A stretch of 36,581 nucleotides of DNA, taken from NCBI GenBank assembly GCA_036733165.1, contig DAINBB010000013.1, positions 1 through 36,581 on the forward strand, given 5' to 3'. Source of the stretch: JAFGGT01 sp036733165 (GTDB lineage Archaea; Methanobacteriota_B; Thermococci; Methanofastidiosales; NM3). A program made the position numbers and the translations under genes. The notes beneath the pieces were generated by a model. It made no database searches. It was given only the letters and a program-made list of their open reading frames with translations, and was not told the origin of the DNA. Positions 23,978 to 32,485 of the stretch are shown here, in pieces (position 1 is the stretch's first letter; every line of letters starts with the position of its first letter).

Positions 23978-24010
23978 CCTATAGGGACATAGATGACGTA
24001 AATCTATGTG

Positions 24011-24142
24011 TCACACAATATCCACCCAACAAAGTGGCCGCTTGAGGATGTTGATGTGGGCGCCTTTTGAAACCGACCTTACGAAGTCCATGATCTCCAG
24101 CCGGAGCCCGTCGCTGTCCACATCCCCATTGTCGCCTGACCG
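24011..24142 (-). other. Coding-like stretch in frame beyond the RNase J stop
   Basis: Directly after the TGA of the RNase J gene, the same frame stays open for 43 further codons before another TGA. The first twenty or so codons are strongly biased to G or C in third position, as in real genes here (for example GACAGCGACGGGCTCCGG). The peptide contains LRLEIMDFVRSVSKGAHINIL. It could be a small gene beginning at the GTG at 24121, the tail of an older longer gene, or chance. RNase J is already of normal length without it, so readthrough is not required. Confidence 0.3.
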
Positions 24143-25441
24143 TCACCCTATCTGGAACGACTGTCCGTTCCTTTGGACGATGACCTGGTCGTTCAGGTCA
24201 TAACCTTCCTCATAACAAAGGTCCGCCATGGAGATTAGCATGTCCGGGTATCCGTGGCAGGGCATGACGATCTCGGGAGAGAGCGTCCTGATTATCTTCC
24301 TGTGCTCCTCCTTGCTGGCGTGTCCCGAGACGTGAAGGTCCCTGACGACGCTCGTGTTCTTCATCTTCAGCTTCGTCTCCAACGTGTACCTCGAAGCCTT
24401 GTTCAGCGGATTCGGTATGACGCTTGCCGAGAAGATGACGGAGTCGCGGTTCTCGAACTTGTAGGGCGTCTTGTCATCCACCATTCTGGAGAGCACTGCC
24501 TCCTTCTCCCCCTGGGAACCTGTCGTGAGCACAAGGTAGTCCTTCTTGTTGTTGTTAACGTCCTTTAGGTACGCGTTTATCGCTTCCCTCTTCCTGATCA
24601 TCTGCACGTTCTTCTTGACAAGGCCCATCTCCAGGGCAAGCCCGTAGTACTTGCAGAGAGACTTTCCGAGCAGGACGGGTTTCCTTCCCATCTTCTCCGC
24701 CTGATTTATTATGGTGAAGACCCTCTCTATCTGGGATGAGAACGTCGTCGCGACTATGCCGTTCCTGCTGTCCTCTATCATCTTAAGGTAGTCCGTGAGC
24801 AACGTCTTGGCAACCTTCTCGGATGGTGTTATGCCCTCCTGTATAACATTCGTGCTATCGATTATCAACAACTTCGGGTCAAGCTTCTTGAGCTTGGAGA
24901 ACGATATCGGTCTCTGCAGCTCCTGATGATTGTCAAGCTTGTAGTCGCCCGTGAAGACAACATTTCCCTCACATGTATTGATGATGACGAAAGACGACTG
25001 GGGTATCGAATGTGTCACAGGTATCATGCTGATCTCAAAATCCCCTATCACGATGGACGAATCATGCATCTCGAACATGGGGCATTTGACCGGTGTCGTC
25101 TCCTCTTTGAGCATCGACGACAGCAACCTCAACGGGTACGGCCTGCCCACCACGGGGCACTTGAACTTGCCGACAAATCTCGAGATCGCGCCTATGTGGT
25201 CCAGATGGCCATGGGATATAACTATTCCCACGATCTCCTTGCCCTTCAATGGCGTGATGTCAGGGACCGCCCCCAATCTGTCAAGCTCCTTTGTGGACAT
25301 GTTCTGTATGTTGGTGTCCTCACCTATCATGACCCTGTCCAATCGTATGCCAAGGTCCAGTATCAGGACCTTGTTCTTTACCTCGAGCGCGGTCATGTTC
25401 CTTCCTACTTCCTCATAACCGCCTAATGAATAAACCTTCAT
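24143..25441 (-). CDS. rnj: Archaeal RNase J (metallo-beta-lactamase/beta-CASP exonuclease)
   Basis: A 432-residue RNase J, a 5'-to-3' exoribonuclease of RNA decay and maturation in euryarchaea. Metal-binding motifs are SHGHLDHIGAI (HxHxDH), PVTHS, TGDYKLD, the beta-CASP motif SGHASKEEHRKII and the C-terminal CHGYPDM histidine. The protein opens MKVYSLGGYEEVGRNMTALE, as expected for the family. The ATG at 25441 begins one base after the IDI2 stop, so the two are coupled; a longer frame upstream is an artefact. The stop is followed by an in-frame coding-like stretch, described separately. Confidence 0.95.
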   Translation of the reverse strand: MKVYSLGGYEEVGRNMTALEVKNKVLILDLGIRLDRVMIGEDTNIQNMSTKELDRLGAVPDITPLKGKEIVGIVISHGHLDHIGAISRFVGKFKCPVVGRPYPLRLLSSMLKEETTPVKCPMFEMHDSSIVIGDFEISMIPVTHSIPQSSFVIINTCEGNVVFTGDYKLDNHQELQRPISFSKLKKLDPKLLIIDSTNVIQEGITPSEKVAKTLLTDYLKMIEDSRNGIVATTFSSQIERVFTIINQAEKMGRKPVLLGKSLCKYYGLALEMGLVKKNVQMIRKREAINAYLKDVNNNKKDYLVLTTGSQGEKEAVLSRMVDDKTPYKFENRDSVIFSASVIPNPLNKASRYTLETKLKMKNTSVVRDLHVSGHASKEEHRKIIRTLSPEIVMPCHGYPDMLISMADLCYEEGYDLNDQVIVQRNGQSFQIG

Positions 25442-25442
25442 G

Positions 25443-26540
25443 TCAAAATCCTCTTTGTGCAAATCCAGAGAGGTCCACGCCCCTCTGCTCAAGATATTCC
25501 TTGGTGCTGCCCAAGAAAACAACGGGTCTCTCCTTCAGTTCCCCCACATCCCGGGCACCGACCAGGAACATCGTGGTCCTGATCTCGTGTATCAGTTTCT
25601 CAAATATCGGGTCGGACTCTTTTGAGGGCCTGTTGTAGACCGCCTCCAAAAATGGTTGTGCAAGCCCTGCGCATGTCGCGCCCAATACCAGGCTTTTCAC
25701 CACATGCATGCCGTTGCGCACTCCTCCCGACGCGATCACATTGTCAAAGAACGGCCCAGACTCCACCAGGGAACACACGGTGGGTATGCCCCAATCCCAG
25801 AATAGCCTGGCATTGTCCCTGTGATGGTCGCTCTCTGCCCTATAGTACTCCACCGCCGCAAAGGACGTCCCACCAACTCCCGATACCTCGGCCCCGTCAA
25901 GGAAGGAAAGGGTTCTCGCGACCTCCTTGGATATGCCCGCGCCAGTCTCTTTCACTATGACGGGCTTTCCCAGGTCCTTCTTCAATTCCCTCAATCTTTC
26001 CAGTCCGCCCTTGAAAGATGTGTCCCCTTCTGGCTGAAGAATCTCTTGCAGGGGATTGAGGTGGACGGCGAGCACATCGGCCCCTATTGAATCCATCTGC
26101 TCCGACACCTCGTCGTTTTTCATGCCTATGACCTGGGCCAATCCCAGGTTCGAGAACAACGGCACATCGGGGGCATACTTGCGTATCTCATAGGTGTCCT
26201 TCAGCGACCTGTCCACAAACATTGCCCTTTGGCTTCCGACAGAGATGCCTATGTTGTACTTATCCGCCTTGAGAGCGAGCTCCCTGTTTATCTTTCCAGC
26301 CAGCTTGGAGCCCCCGGTTATGGCAGATATGAGGAATGGATGGTCCATGACCTTGCCAAACATGCGCGTACGCGTGTCTATCTCATCGAAGTCGACCTCC
26401 GGGAGTGAGTTGTGTATGAGCATCACGTCATCAAAACCGGCAGGGACATTGCACTGGACGTCATTCTCCATGGCGTGCCTGATATGGTCGTCCTTCCTTT
26501 GGGTTATCTTCCCGTCCCGTCCTATATCTCCAGATTCCAA
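25443..26540 (-). CDS. fni: Type 2 isopentenyl-diphosphate isomerase (FMN)
   Basis: A 365-residue flavoenzyme that converts IPP and DMAPP in isoprenoid (archaeal lipid) synthesis. Typical motifs are the N-terminal TQRKDDHIRHAM, ISAITGGSKLAGKIN, GISVGSQRAMF, HLNPLQEILQPEGD, VKETGAGIS, GVGGTSFAAVE and ASGGVRNGMHV with its glycine-rich FMN phosphate site. Length is normal. The start overlaps the end of the PUA gene by 19 bases, and the stop abuts the RNase J start. The idi2-rnj pair is part of a widely conserved archaeal cluster with other mevalonate-pathway genes, although mevalonate kinase and IPK are not here. Confidence 0.96.
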   Translation of the reverse strand: MESGDIGRDGKITQRKDDHIRHAMENDVQCNVPAGFDDVMLIHNSLPEVDFDEIDTRTRMFGKVMDHPFLISAITGGSKLAGKINRELALKADKYNIGISVGSQRAMFVDRSLKDTYEIRKYAPDVPLFSNLGLAQVIGMKNDEVSEQMDSIGADVLAVHLNPLQEILQPEGDTSFKGGLERLRELKKDLGKPVIVKETGAGISKEVARTLSFLDGAEVSGVGGTSFAAVEYYRAESDHHRDNARLFWDWGIPTVCSLVESGPFFDNVIASGGVRNGMHVVKSLVLGATCAGLAQPFLEAVYNRPSKESDPIFEKLIHEIRTTMFLVGARDVGELKERPVVFLGSTKEYLEQRGVDLSGFAQRGF

Positions 26541-27013
26541 ATGTTATCCCCCACGAAATGGATGTTCCTTATGACCTTGCCTGATTTCTTTTCCAGTATC
26601 TCCCTGCCGGAGTAGATGGAAATCCCTATGGCCAATGGCTTTCCGTGCATCTCATCGCCTATGACGACAAAGGATTCCGGCCTTATATCCTCATCGATGT
26701 CAACAATCCCCGGCCTCATGATATCAGCGCCGTTTGTGACATATCTTATGGCACCCATGTCAACTATGACCCTGTTATTGATCTCCCTCACGTCGTTCTT
26801 GAGAAAGAGCTTGAGTGACGGCATTAACAGTTCCCCCTTCTGGAGGAAGTAAGGTTCGCCATTGAAAAGGATCAGTGCCACATCCTTGTCCGTTTCGCAT
26901 ATCTCGTATCTGCCCTTCTTTTGGTCAAGGGACACTTCTTCAAATTCCTTAATGTTTCTGAAAAGCTTCCTGACCTCGCTCTTGGAAAGGTCATGACGCT
27001 TTTTTATCTCCAA
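26522..27013 (-). CDS. PUA-domain RNA-binding protein (MCT-1/Tma20-like)
   Basis: A 163-residue protein like the archaeal relatives of MCT-1/Tma20, which in eukaryotes act in post-termination ribosome recycling. The N-terminus EIKKRHDLSKSEVRKL is the hallmark opening of this family. The C-terminal PUA domain (about 78-155) contains VIVDMGAIRYVTNGADIMRPGIV, a GDEMHGKPLAIGIS turn and SGKVIRNIHFVGDNIW. I choose the TTG at 27013, preceded by GGTGAT, because it gives this standard N-terminus; the open frame continues upstream without such support. It overlaps IDI2 and probably begins the PUA-IDI2-RNase J operon, with a TATA-like TTTTTTATTTA upstream near 27040-27050. Confidence 0.87.
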   Translation of the reverse strand: MEIKKRHDLSKSEVRKLFRNIKEFEEVSLDQKKGRYEICETDKDVALILFNGEPYFLQKGELLMPSLKLFLKNDVREINNRVIVDMGAIRYVTNGADIMRPGIVDIDEDIRPESFVVIGDEMHGKPLAIGISIYSGREILEKKSGKVIRNIHFVGDNIWNLEI

Positions 27014-27084
27014 TATATCACCATATATGATTAGCAATCCATAAATAAAAAATAATTGTAAAGAATGATAGATATGAACAAATA

Positions 27085-28242
27085 TCAAAGACCGGCCATG
27101 TCCCTGAGCTCATCAACCTTATTGGTCTTCTCCCACGTGAACTCCGGTTCCTCTCTTCCAAAGTGGCCATAGGCCGCGGTCTTCTTGTATATCGGTCTCT
27201 TCAGGTCGAGATAGTCTATTATGGCCCTGGGCCTAAGATCGAAGACCTCCTTCACGCATTCGCATATCTTCTCCGCCTTTATGGAGTTTGTGCCCTTGCA
27301 ATCAAGATATACTGAGACCGGTTCTGCAACGCCGATGGCGTATGCCAACTGAACTTCACAGTTCTTTGCAAGTTCGGCAGCGACCACGTTCTTGGCTATG
27401 TGCCTGGCCATGTAAGAAGCTGACCTGTCAACCTTGGAAGGGTCCTTGCCAGAGAAACAGCCGCCACCATGGCTGCCGACGCCGCCGTATGTGTCGACTA
27501 TGATCTTCCTTCCTGTGAGCCCACAGTCTCCCTGGGGTCCGCCGACCACGAATCTGCCCGTGGTGTTTATGAGGAACTTGGTATCGTCCCTGATAAGCTC
27601 CTTGGGGATCGTCGGTTTTATGACCTCCTCGATTATGTCGTCCTTGATCTTCTGAGTCCCAGTCTCCGGCGAGTGCTGGGCGGCCAGTACGATCGTTGAT
27701 ATGTACTTTGGTCTGTCGTTCTTGTAAACAACACTGACCTGGGTCTTCCCATCCGGGCGAAGGTAATCCAACGTGTCATCTTTCCTTACCTGCGAAAGCC
27801 TCATCGCGAGCCTCTGTGCCATCGATATCGGGAGCGGCATGAGTGTTTCCGTCTCACTGCAGGCATAACCGAACATGATGCCCTGGTCACCGGCCCCCTG
27901 TTCGTGATCGGATGTCTGGTCAACACCCATCGCAATGTCGGGCGACTGTTCGTCGATGGAAGTGACGACGGCGCATGTCTGATAATCGAAACCCATCCTT
28001 GCATCCGTGTACCCGATGTCCTTGATGGTCCTTCTTACAACCTTGGGAATGTCGACATAGGCCTTGGTGGTTATCTCACCACTTACAAACGCCATACCTG
28101 TCGTGACCAATACCTCGCAAGCTACACGTGAGTCCGGATCCCTTGACAGGAGCTCATCCAGGACCCCATCTGATATCTGGTCGGCGACCTTGTCGGGGTG
28201 ACCTTCACAGACCGATTCAGAGGTAAATATATAATCTTTCAT
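27085..28242 (-). CDS. metK: S-adenosylmethionine synthetase, bacterial/eukaryotic type
   Basis: A 385-residue MAT that makes S-adenosylmethionine from ATP and methionine. Motifs are the N-terminal FTSESVCEGHPDKVADQISD, GAGDQGIMFGYA near 110-121, TGRFVVGGPQGDCGLTGRKI and the phosphate loop GGGCFSGKDPSKVDRSA. These belong to the widespread MAT-I type, not the divergent archaeal type that most archaea use. Transfer from bacteria is a reasonable inference. I choose the ATG at 28242 because MKDYIFTSES is the standard start; the longer frame upstream covers the promoter (TTTTTATAAA near 28262-28272). It supplies SAM for the radical SAM enzymes among others. Confidence 0.95.
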   Translation of the reverse strand: MKDYIFTSESVCEGHPDKVADQISDGVLDELLSRDPDSRVACEVLVTTGMAFVSGEITTKAYVDIPKVVRRTIKDIGYTDARMGFDYQTCAVVTSIDEQSPDIAMGVDQTSDHEQGAGDQGIMFGYACSETETLMPLPISMAQRLAMRLSQVRKDDTLDYLRPDGKTQVSVVYKNDRPKYISTIVLAAQHSPETGTQKIKDDIIEEVIKPTIPKELIRDDTKFLINTTGRFVVGGPQGDCGLTGRKIIVDTYGGVGSHGGGCFSGKDPSKVDRSASYMARHIAKNVVAAELAKNCEVQLAYAIGVAEPVSVYLDCKGTNSIKAEKICECVKEVFDLRPRAIIDYLDLKRPIYKKTAAYGHFGREEPEFTWEKTNKVDELRDMAGL

Positions 28243-28301
28243 AAGTTCCAGACAACATTTCCTTTTATAAAAATTATGGTATTGGATATTCCTATTTGTT
28301 T

Positions 28302-29252
28302 CTAAATATTCCATTTTCCATTCTTGATAAGAATTTTGCCGTCAAAGGACACAGTCGGCTCCAATATTATCCCATCAAGATGGGAAGATGAGCTGACTTT
28401 TCCCCCAAATGTGGAATTGTCGCCCAGGGCCAGATGTATGGTGCCCTTGATCTTCTCATCCTCGAGCACATTGCCTGTGAGCCTTGCCGCGGCATTTGTG
28501 CCTATGGCGAACTCGGCGAGATTCCTTGCGTTCTTTCCGTGGGGGGCCATCTTGTCAATGAGCGTCCTCGCCCCCGCGCCGCCAGTTATGTCTGTGGCAT
28601 ATCCGCCCTCCATCCTTATTGTGATAGGTTCATCTAGCATGCCGGGGCCCGCCATGGAACCGTCCACAACGATGGTGCCTTCGGCAGAGCCTTCCACAGG
28701 CGCTATGAAGGACTCACCCGCCGGTATGTTGCCAAAGGCGCCCTTGTCTGTGTAAATGCCGTTGTCCGGGGTTCCATCCCTGCCCTCTATGCTAAACGTG
28801 ATATCGGTGCCCCTGTCCGTGATCACCCTTACATTGCTGGTCCTGGTGAGGATGTCCGCCCATGCGGCGCAGTCCCTTTCCAAGACGGAGAAGTCGGCCT
28901 TGGAGACCCTTGATAGGATGTCCTCTGTGATTTGGGGCATTGATGCGACCCTCGCCCCATGATTGCATGCCTCCTTCCTTGCCCGGGTATGGGAAAGCGA
29001 CCTATAGGTAGGGATCAGCACGACATCGGCATCCAGCATGGCGTCTGCCACCAACCTTGGCGGTTCCTCTCCATGTGAATTCCTCTCTCTCATCATGAGC
29101 AGATGAGGTTCGGTGCACATCTCCAAGGCAACATCGGCAAATATGCGTCCTATATCATAAAGTCTCCAATCGGTCACCACGAGACAGGTCTCGTCTTCCT
29201 TGATCGCCATGCTCGAAGAGAGCACGTTCCTACAGGCTTTTTCCAAAGACAT
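28302..29252 (-). CDS. M29-like aminopeptidase (AmpS/PepS family)
   Basis: A 316-residue protein like leucyl aminopeptidase T of the M29 family and its relatives, including ring-cleaving NicX-type enzymes. The metal-site block is seen as NIPAGESFIAPVEGSAEGT near 175-194. The later block is AEFAIGTNAAARLTGNVLEDEK, then TIHLALGDNSTFGG, then SSSSHLDGIIL near 255-300, with the conserved acidic and histidine ligands. It is shorter than the 400-residue aminopeptidases and lacks part of their N-terminal domain. The gene follows the pantothenate kinase by one base and is the last in the operon. It could cleave peptides or another amide bond; substrate is inferred only from context. Confidence 0.86.
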   Translation of the reverse strand: MSLEKACRNVLSSSMAIKEDETCLVVTDWRLYDIGRIFADVALEMCTEPHLLMMRERNSHGEEPPRLVADAMLDADVVLIPTYRSLSHTRARKEACNHGARVASMPQITEDILSRVSKADFSVLERDCAAWADILTRTSNVRVITDRGTDITFSIEGRDGTPDNGIYTDKGAFGNIPAGESFIAPVEGSAEGTIVVDGSMAGPGMLDEPITIRMEGGYATDITGGAGARTLIDKMAPHGKNARNLAEFAIGTNAAARLTGNVLEDEKIKGTIHLALGDNSTFGGKVSSSSHLDGIILEPTVSFDGKILIKNGKWNI

Positions 29253-29253
29253 A

Positions 29254-30078
29254 TCATAATCCCTTCTTATACACGTGAATTGCAGCCCCTATCGCAGTGG
29301 AGTAATCTGCATTTTCAGGTATATAAAAATTGGCGCCAAACAGTTTGCCGACACCATTTATTATATCATATGCCTGGGGTATCCTCGTTAGCTTGCCTGT
29401 AAGGACCACGTCCGGTATGGAGTTTGCCCTGGCAGAGAAGACTGCCATAACGCCAATGGACTGGAGGACAAGGTTGATAAGGGCGAGGGCCTTGTCGGCA
29501 TCGTTCGCCTCATCTGATATGTTGCCAAAGTTCGATGCCGTGACATGTTCCGGCAGGCCGTTGATTGGACCGCCAACGATCTCACCCACTGTAAGGTCCA
29601 CCTTGTTGAGGTCACCCTCCTCCGCCTTCTTGGTAAGTGTTTTTATGTTGGATATGTTGATCATCGATTTTGAGAGGCCCAAGAGCGTCCCGCCCCCCAT
29701 GCCGGTGCCGCCCCAATGGGATATCTCCTCACCGTCGACCTTGACAAATGCGGTTCCCGTACCCATGCTGATGACTATTGCCCTTCTGATGCCCGTCAGG
29801 AAGCTTCCTCCGGTGCCGATCGATGTGAACTCATCCACCTTCACCACTGGCACACCCAAGAGCTTGTTGCCTAGGCCGTTCGAACCGACGCCAGTGACCG
29901 CTATCTCGTTAACATCGGAAAGCGACATCTTGAGCTCCTCCACAAGCCTGCCAAGAGCGCCAGCCGCCGCCGTGACGGAATCCCCTGCCGTTACGGAGAC
30001 GATGGACATTATCGTCCCGTCCCTCATGGCCACCGCATCGGTCGTTGTGCCACCAATGTCTATTCCCACTATTATCAT
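29254..30078 (-). CDS. coaW: Type II pantothenate kinase-like (CoaW/PANK fold)
   Basis: A 274-residue ASKHA kinase. The N-terminal phosphate loop reads GIDIGGTTTDA (5-15), and the catalytic-type glutamate E83 is in KVDEFTSIGTGG. The nucleotide-binding SMGTGTAFVKVDG block (104-116) and the GGTGMGGGTLLGLSK signature (123-137) match type II pantothenate kinases such as staphylococcal CoaW and human PANKs. It would phosphorylate pantothenate or pantetheine on the way to CoA. Most archaea instead phosphorylate pantoate first, so a PanK II is unusual. I choose the ATG at 30078, which overlaps the transporter stop by four bases (ATGA). Confidence 0.88.
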   Translation of the reverse strand: MIIVGIDIGGTTTDAVAMRDGTIMSIVSVTAGDSVTAAAGALGRLVEELKMSLSDVNEIAVTGVGSNGLGNKLLGVPVVKVDEFTSIGTGGSFLTGIRRAIVISMGTGTAFVKVDGEEISHWGGTGMGGGTLLGLSKSMINISNIKTLTKKAEEGDLNKVDLTVGEIVGGPINGLPEHVTASNFGNISDEANDADKALALINLVLQSIGVMAVFSARANSIPDVVLTGKLTRIPQAYDIINGVGKLFGANFYIPENADYSTAIGAAIHVYKKGL

Positions 30079-31823
30079 TCTATCCTCGACCATATAGTAT
30101 ATATCACCAACAATAACAATGCTATGCCAAAGAACACCATGACGCCATAGTTGGCAGTGCTCTTCCCCACCCCCGCAACGAAGAGCGCGGCGGCCAGGAA
30201 CCCTGCAATGCCTTCCCCGCCCATCAATCCTGCGGATACCAGTATCCCGCTATGGACTTTGGAGGGGAACCTCTTGTTGACAACGTAGCTGATGGCGCCG
30301 CCAATCGCCAGCAACACGCCGAGCGTCATTCCCAGGAACATCCCTATCCCGAACGCCATTGCAGAGAAAGGCAGATTCCTTTTCGTGAATTTCGTTGCCA
30401 GTTCGTATATGAAGGCAAGGGCAAATCCAAGATAGAAGGCGTTAGGGTAGGCAAAGCCAAAGATGCTTCCGGCTACCAGCTGCGATTGTACCGCCGGCAT
30501 GAGCTGCGGGTCGAAGAGCACGTCCGCATATCCGGTCAGGACGATGTCAAGTATGAAGGGGGCAGCTATTCCCGCCACCACCACACATATGAAGTCGACC
30601 TTTATGATGTCGCTGGGCCTGGTGCCGATGATCTTGGCAGACTTATAATCGTGACCGATGTCCCCTGCGACGGCAGTGGCGACTGCCACGAAGCAGACGA
30701 TCAGGAACGCGCTGTCGTAGCCGAGGTCCATCTTGAGCACAGAGTACACCCCCAGGCAGAGAAGCCCTATGATGATCCCGAACTGTTCGAGGGGGTTGAT
30801 GTCGGTCTCGCCGGTCATCCTCGATGCTATCGTGGCCATGATCCAGACGCCCGCAACGCTCAGCACCGCAGCCAGTATAGGGACACCTACAGACAACATC
30901 GCAATCACCGCAATTATCGAGAACACGGGCGATGCCTTGAAGTACCAGGGGCCATCGAACGTGAACAGCGGCGCGAATATCCTCTTTATCTTCGGCACGA
31001 CGTATGATACAAAGAATCCCACGCCGCTTCCAAGAACGATGCCCATGCCGAGGTTCTGGGCCAATGCCGTTGCATCGCCGCCGTCCCATCCTTGTCTTGA
31101 GACAAGTATAGGTATCAGGATGAGCCATCCGACCACGGAACCCCCAAACCAGGAGTTCAATGATATCTTTGGTCCAAGGATATAACCGATGCCGACGGCC
31201 ATTGGCATGGCCACGATGGTTATGTACATGCCATATGCGGCCACGGATGAGATCGTGAAAAGTACGGGGAAGTACACGTCCCTCGTTATGGCGAAGAGTC
31301 CTGCCAGTATTATGAAAAATGTCACGAAAACGGCGCTGCGGCCCCCCTTGAGCTGGGCCTTCAAAAGTTCCGCGCCTGCGGCCCCGGAGGGATATGGGAG
31401 CTCCTCCTCGTCAACGAACGTCCTTCTCAAGGGGATCGACAGGAGCACGCCAAGTACGCCGCCGCTCACGCACACCAGGGCAAGGAGATAAGGGTCGACC
31501 ATCTCTATGTCGACACCCATCTGATTCCTGAGGAACAGTATCCCGGGTATCGTGAAGGCGACCCCGGAGGCCACGAGCCCGCCTATGGTCCCGCCCGCTT
31601 GGGCGATGTTTATCTCGTTGGCATCGGTCGCCCTGAAGTACGAGAGAATCTTCAGTATCCCGGCCGACACTATCACCGAGAATATGATCGGCCATGGCAG
31701 CGCGCTAAGCCTCAAAGCGATGTATATGGACGTTGAAAGCAGGAACAGGGTCAGACCTACGGCTATTATGAGGGCCCTCAATGAGAACCCGGAGTCCCCC
31801 CTCTCCTCTGGGATCGTGTCCAT
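30075..31823 (-). CDS. OPT-family transporter
   Basis: A 582-residue membrane protein of the oligopeptide transporter (OPT/YSL) family, which imports peptides, modified amino acids or metal chelates. It has many membrane helices, an N-terminal segment LRALIIAVGLTLFLLSTSIYIALRL, a conserved PYPSGAAGAELLKAQ block near 145-160 and a GATLAQ-like turn (DATALAQNLGMG). The C-terminal GYADVLFDPQLMPAVQSQLVAGSIFG and GKSTANYGVMVFFG helices agree with the family. Length is in range. The start overlaps the stop of the upstream small gene, so the four genes are translationally linked. Substrate is not shown by sequence; neighbours suggest pantothenate-bearing or peptide cargo. Confidence 0.92.
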   Translation of the reverse strand: MDTIPEERGDSGFSLRALIIAVGLTLFLLSTSIYIALRLSALPWPIIFSVIVSAGILKILSYFRATDANEINIAQAGGTIGGLVASGVAFTIPGILFLRNQMGVDIEMVDPYLLALVCVSGGVLGVLLSIPLRRTFVDEEELPYPSGAAGAELLKAQLKGGRSAVFVTFFIILAGLFAITRDVYFPVLFTISSVAAYGMYITIVAMPMAVGIGYILGPKISLNSWFGGSVVGWLILIPILVSRQGWDGGDATALAQNLGMGIVLGSGVGFFVSYVVPKIKRIFAPLFTFDGPWYFKASPVFSIIAVIAMLSVGVPILAAVLSVAGVWIMATIASRMTGETDINPLEQFGIIIGLLCLGVYSVLKMDLGYDSAFLIVCFVAVATAVAGDIGHDYKSAKIIGTRPSDIIKVDFICVVVAGIAAPFILDIVLTGYADVLFDPQLMPAVQSQLVAGSIFGFAYPNAFYLGFALAFIYELATKFTKRNLPFSAMAFGIGMFLGMTLGVLLAIGGAISYVVNKRFPSKVHSGILVSAGLMGGEGIAGFLAAALFVAGVGKSTANYGVMVFFGIALLLLVIYTIWSRIE

Positions 31824-32242
31824 CACAACCGCCTATGTTTCTCATCCAAGTACTTGTCCAACGCCTTTGTGTTGAGCGAACTTATATTGAGCTTCTGTAG
31901 GACGATCTCGGAGAAGAGCTGTTTGTATACCTCCAGCTTGAGCTTCTCCTCAGTGAATCCCTTGAGCATCTTTGTGGTCTTTGGGGACCTGAGCGCCTTG
32001 AGCACGTTGGCGATCTGTTCCTCGTTGAGCCTTCCGGAGGGCACCATCCCATCGGCCTCCTTCTCAAGGCCCTTTATGTCGAACTCTTTGCTCAGGTACT
32101 CGAAGATCTTGTTGTCCAAGGTCTCGCGGATCGAGATCAATATCCTTGCGACATCCACGTCTTCCACTTCGTTCTCTATCTTCATCTTCTTTACAGCTAC
32201 CCAAGATTTGTACTTGGCTGAGAAATTGATATGATCTTCCAT
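31823..32242 (-). CDS. Small helical cytoplasmic protein, first gene of the OPT operon
   Basis: A 139-residue protein with no membrane helix and a high charge. It is almost entirely helical, with DVARILISIRETLDNKIFEYLSK-type heptads in the middle. A SGRLNEEQIANVLKAL helix follows, then a basic tail DKYLDEKHRRL. I do not recognise the family; the middle section weakly recalls small helical GatB/YqeY-like bundles. It leads the operon and overlaps the OPT gene start. It could regulate the transporter or be an unrelated housekeeping factor. The ATG at 32242 is preferred to the GTG at 32251. Confidence 0.8.
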   Translation of the reverse strand: MEDHINFSAKYKSWVAVKKMKIENEVEDVDVARILISIRETLDNKIFEYLSKEFDIKGLEKEADGMVPSGRLNEEQIANVLKALRSPKTTKMLKGFTEEKLKLEVYKQLFSEIVLQKLNISSLNTKALDKYLDEKHRRL

Positions 32243-32485
32243 GGTAACCACAGGGTTTGTCTTTATGTAAGTATTTAAATATTTTCTGTTTAATACGAAT
32301 CGTGTTACGTTGTTTGACTAAAATGTAGACAATTGACTAATATAAAATTATGTCTTTAAATGAGATATAAATCAATATTATATCCCTGTTTTTCATAATA
32401 TATGATAATCTCATCCTATATTCTTAAAGTTATTCGACGATAGATATATTTTTAAAAAATATTCATTAAGGTAATTCCGTTTCCT
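32243..32485. promoter_or_regulatory. Divergent AT-rich promoter region
   Basis: This 240-base AT-rich spacer serves the minus-strand OPT operon and the plus-strand DUF92 gene. TATA-like TATTTAAATATTTT at 32271-32284 faces the OPT operon and a TATATTTTTAAAAAATA stretch near 32446-32461 faces DUF92. A direct repeat TTGACTA occurs at 32314-32320 and 32333-32339, and CGTGTTACG near 32301-32309 is the reverse complement of the CGTAACAC element upstream of the THUMP gene. Confidence 0.4.

Noticed and set aside
29330..30097. Open frame of 255 residues on the plus strand across the pantothenate kinase
   Set aside because: Antisense shadow; the kinase motifs on the minus strand are unambiguous.
30252..31007. 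A long open frame of 251 residues on the plus strand within the OPT gene
   Set aside because: It lies antisense to a clear transporter and reads as low-complexity His/Arg/Asp sequence, a mirror of membrane-helix codons with GC-rich third positions.
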